DNA of 64,000 bases. Source: Glomus cerebriforme (lineage: Eukaryota > Glomeromycota > Glomeromycetes > Glomerales > Glomeraceae). The first letter of the stretch is position 1. Each line of letters starts with the position of its first letter. The notes under the pieces were generated by a model. That model was given only the letters and a program-made list of their open reading frames with translations, was not told where the DNA came from and searched no databases. The position numbers and the translations under genes are program-made. The stretch spans positions 85,960-149,959 of the forward strand of contig QKYT01000130.1 in the NCBI GenBank assembly GCA_003550305.1. Reading direction: 5' to 3'. Positions 61,385-64,000 of this stretch are shown piece after piece.

Positions 61385-63800
61385 CAATATATATTACATA
61401 TTATAATTAATGTGATAAATAATGATGAAGAGATATATATTGCTATATATTTCCCAAAAAAATTTCCTGATAATTTCTAGAAATTTAAATATAAACCATG
61501 ATAATTTAAATAATGATTTAATACTTTTAAATGTATATTGGATTGAAAAAACAAAATTAAAAAAAAACAAATAATACTTGAATTTCAAAAGATAATAACA
61601 ATATTTATTTTTTTAGATTACTAAAAACCTGATATTTTTACATAATTAACTAACTTATGTTATTATTTTTAGAAATTTAAGAGTTCAACAAATTTATAAT
61701 AATTAGATGTAATTTATTTTAGGCAAAAACATATAGATTATGATATTCTTTTATTAATAAATAATAATTGCTTATATATATAATTTGATTTTGTTATTGG
61801 ATTATCATTAGAATACCTGAATTATTATGTAATATTTAGACTTATTATTCTTTGTTTTTTAAAACAAGATATGAAAATAATTACTTGAAAAAGAATAAAT
61901 TTATTCTTCTTCTACTTGTGAAAAAATATCAAGAGTACATCTGATATGAGTAATGTCTTTTCTTACAGATCTATATAATTTCAATTAACAGATAACAATA
62001 ATCTAATAGATTAAAAATATTGTATAATTCTTTATTTATAGAAATTATCTTACAACTAAATAAGATTATGCTTTTTTTACTATACTGATATATTTTTTTA
62101 AGAGCGTAACATTTATTAGATAATATTTTAGGGAGTAGAGGGTAAAACAAATCTTACATGATATAAAATTATGCATTTTTATTGGTCAAAACTAATACTA
62201 TATATATATTTAAATATTATTAGTTGAAAAAATCTTATCTAGAGAAGAGGGGTAAGAACTCTTATGAAACTAATATTAGGTAATATATATCATGGTCCTT
62301 ATTAAGTTATAAATAAACTATAATTGCATAAATATTATTGATATTTTTGATATTATTTTTAAAAATATTGTAAATAAATATTATAATAAAGAAAAAAAAT
62401 CATGATTATCAACAAATTTTTAGAGTTTTTAATAAGACAAAAATAGTAACATTCAATACAATTTTATATTCTTATGATAAGAGAATATACAAATATTTAA
62501 ACTAGTTACTATTTATTATTTTACAACAGATTTTAGTTTAATTTTGATTAGAATTATATATATATACATTAATTTTCTTTTTTAAAAATTTGTATAATTT
62601 TATATTACCTTTTAATCTAATTTTTGTAAGAAATAAAATTGTTTTTTTGGACTTTGTATAATATAATGTGATTAGGTTATATAACTTTAAAGTATTTATT
62701 TATACAATTAATTTAAAAGTAATAGTTATATAATTTTAAAGTATTTATTTATACAGTTAATCTAAAGATAACAATTATATAACAATTATTTTTAATTATA
62801 TAGATAGATTATATCTTCTTTGTTTGTAATATTTTATTTGAATATAAATCATAATAATAGTATTTAAGAATCAAGAATCTCCAAAATTGCAATATTATTT
62901 TTTTTGGATTTTTTGAGAAAAATACTTTATTAAAATAATTATTATAGATTAGAGAGTCTAATTTATAATAAGCAGATCACAATATAGTGTAACAGACAAA
63001 TAGTTCATCATGCATACAGATTATATAGCTATTTATTTTGCAAAAAAAATAAAGACTAAATATAGTTGAGATAAATAATGTTAATATTCAGTTAAAAGAT
63101 ATTAAGTCTATCTCCTTCCTTGTATTTTTTTACATAAAAGTCCAGTATTCATCAATATCAATAAAGCTAGGACTAATAGATACACTTGTACTATACTAAA
63201 TTAATGCAAAAGACTTTGATAGTAAAGAAAGAAAAATCAATGAATATAGTTCATTTATCTAATTCTTCTTAAAAAAATACAGTATCTTTAATAATGAATA
63301 AACTTTTTTGAAATTAAGGAACATCAGAAAATTTTTTCAGAGGATATATAGTGATATATATCTCTTCATCATTATTTATCACATTAATTATAATATGTGA
63401 TATATATTAATAATAATTGAGTGAATTTAATGTGAATAAATAATTATAAAATATTAGATTTTAATCTAAATGATAAATATCGATAAATATTTAAACAATA
63501 AATATCGAATTTGATAAACACTAATAAATATGCTAACGATAAATAACTTGAACGATAAGAAATACAAACGATAAAAATCAAAATTTAATCAATATGATAA
63601 ATATAATATTTTATAAAGAAAAATAATCTTTTGCATTTATTTATTATATAAAATATCATATAAAACAATATAAACTAAACTAAACAAACTAAATAAAAAA
63701 AATGTAGTGATAAAAATAAGAAAAAAATGTAATGATAAAATAAGAAAAAAAATGTTAAGCGATAAGCGATAAAAATAAAAAAAAAATAAAAATAAAAAAA

Positions 63801-64000
63801 ATGAAGTTTCGTAATGAAACGAACGTTACGAAACTTATATTTTCAATTCCAATTTACAGAAGCAAACTACAAAAAAAAGAAACGGTTGATTAGAATATTT
63901 CTAATAAAGAAAGAAAAAATGAAAAAATGAAGTTCATAATGAAATAATTCATTACGAAACTTATGTTTCTTTTCTGATTCCAAATTTCCAGAGCTGAATC
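63801..64000. repeat. Palindrome-containing tandem pair at the window end
   Basis: A perfect 11-base hairpin (arms AAGTTTCGTAA at 63804-63814 and TTACGAAACTT at 63826-63836, loop 11) is followed by similar sequence from about 63926: AAGTTCATAATGAAA and ATTACGAAACTTATG. Both are followed by TTT-rich text and a CCAATTT or CCAAATTT motif, suggesting two copies of a unit about 120 bases long. The repeat probably continues past the window. Confidence 0.55.

Larger units (their letters stand above)
60618..63795. mobile_element. Element with long inverted terminal repeats (about 3.2 kb)
   Basis: The left arm, about 60618-61475, and the right arm, about 63325-63795, are reverse complements over most of their length at roughly 85-90 percent by eye. 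Paired landmarks include the left TAATTAATGTGATAAATAATG with the right CATTATTTATCACATTAATT, and the left TTTGATTTTTATCATTTG with the right ACGATAAAAATCAAA. The left arm is longer because of a 194-base insertion (61191-61384). The interior, about 61476-63324, has no open frame with recognisable features, so this appears to be a non-autonomous DNA transposon or foldback element. The flanking target duplication cannot be judged because the outer ends fade into low-complexity A/T. Confidence 0.65.

Overview
The window is eukaryotic, intron-rich and very AT-rich, with short spliceosomal introns (mostly 60-150 bases, GT-AG, several with a TACTAAC branch site). Gene content is fungal: a chitin synthase fused to a myosin motor, a multi-domain Vps10, a PabA-PabB fusion, and Fab1/Vps34-pathway subunits. 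The AT-richness, minor-class intron and decayed repeats suggest an early-diverging fungus, most likely an arbuscular-mycorrhizal Glomeromycotina species such as Rhizophagus. That identification is an inference. No rRNA, tRNA, CRISPR or bacterial signal was found.

Layout. 1-3747: decayed, repeat-rich DNA with one short retroposon-like copy. 3748-7127: STYX-family phosphatase (-), SET protein (-), splicing factor YJU2 (+). 7766-13871: motor chitin synthase (-). 13872-16861: long spacer. 16862-18246: alkaline ceramidase (-). 20025-22983: Myb/SANT-like zinc-knuckle protein (+). 23400-25861: amidophosphoribosyltransferase ADE4 (+). 26661-27066: full-length palindromic foldback element. 27200-29532: PHAF1 (+). 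30008-33526: ABCA half transporter (+). 34200-35035: spliceosomal CCDC12/cwf18 (+). 35554-44364: 32-exon Vps10 receptor with three Vps10 units (-). 44855-48065: aminodeoxychorismate synthase ABZ1 (-). 48355-49216: UBL-BAG co-chaperone (-). 49600-50824: galactose-1-phosphate uridylyltransferase (-). 51180-55003: VAC14 (-), head to head with UVRAG/Vps38 (55609-57699, +). 57700-64000: gene-poor repeats, including an approximately 3.2 kb element with long inverted terminal repeats, one arm of which is interrupted by a short poly(A)-tailed retroposon.

Most genes are unrelated housekeeping loci, not an operon-like system. Four act on endolysosomes or autophagy (PHAF1, VPS10, VAC14, UVRAG) and two in the spliceosome (YJU2, CCDC12). 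All gene models were spliced by hand from frame continuity, GT/AG signals and remembered family alignments, and every model closes in frame from ATG to stop.

The most noteworthy observations concern gene structure. There are two independent candidate 3-nucleotide exons (YJU2 and ceramidase). VAC14 has a textbook U12-type AT-AC intron. ABZ1 has a probable GC-AG intron. VPS10 has tripled its luminal module, with unequal intron histories between the three copies. The STYX orthologue keeps the catalytic cysteine that animal STYX has lost.
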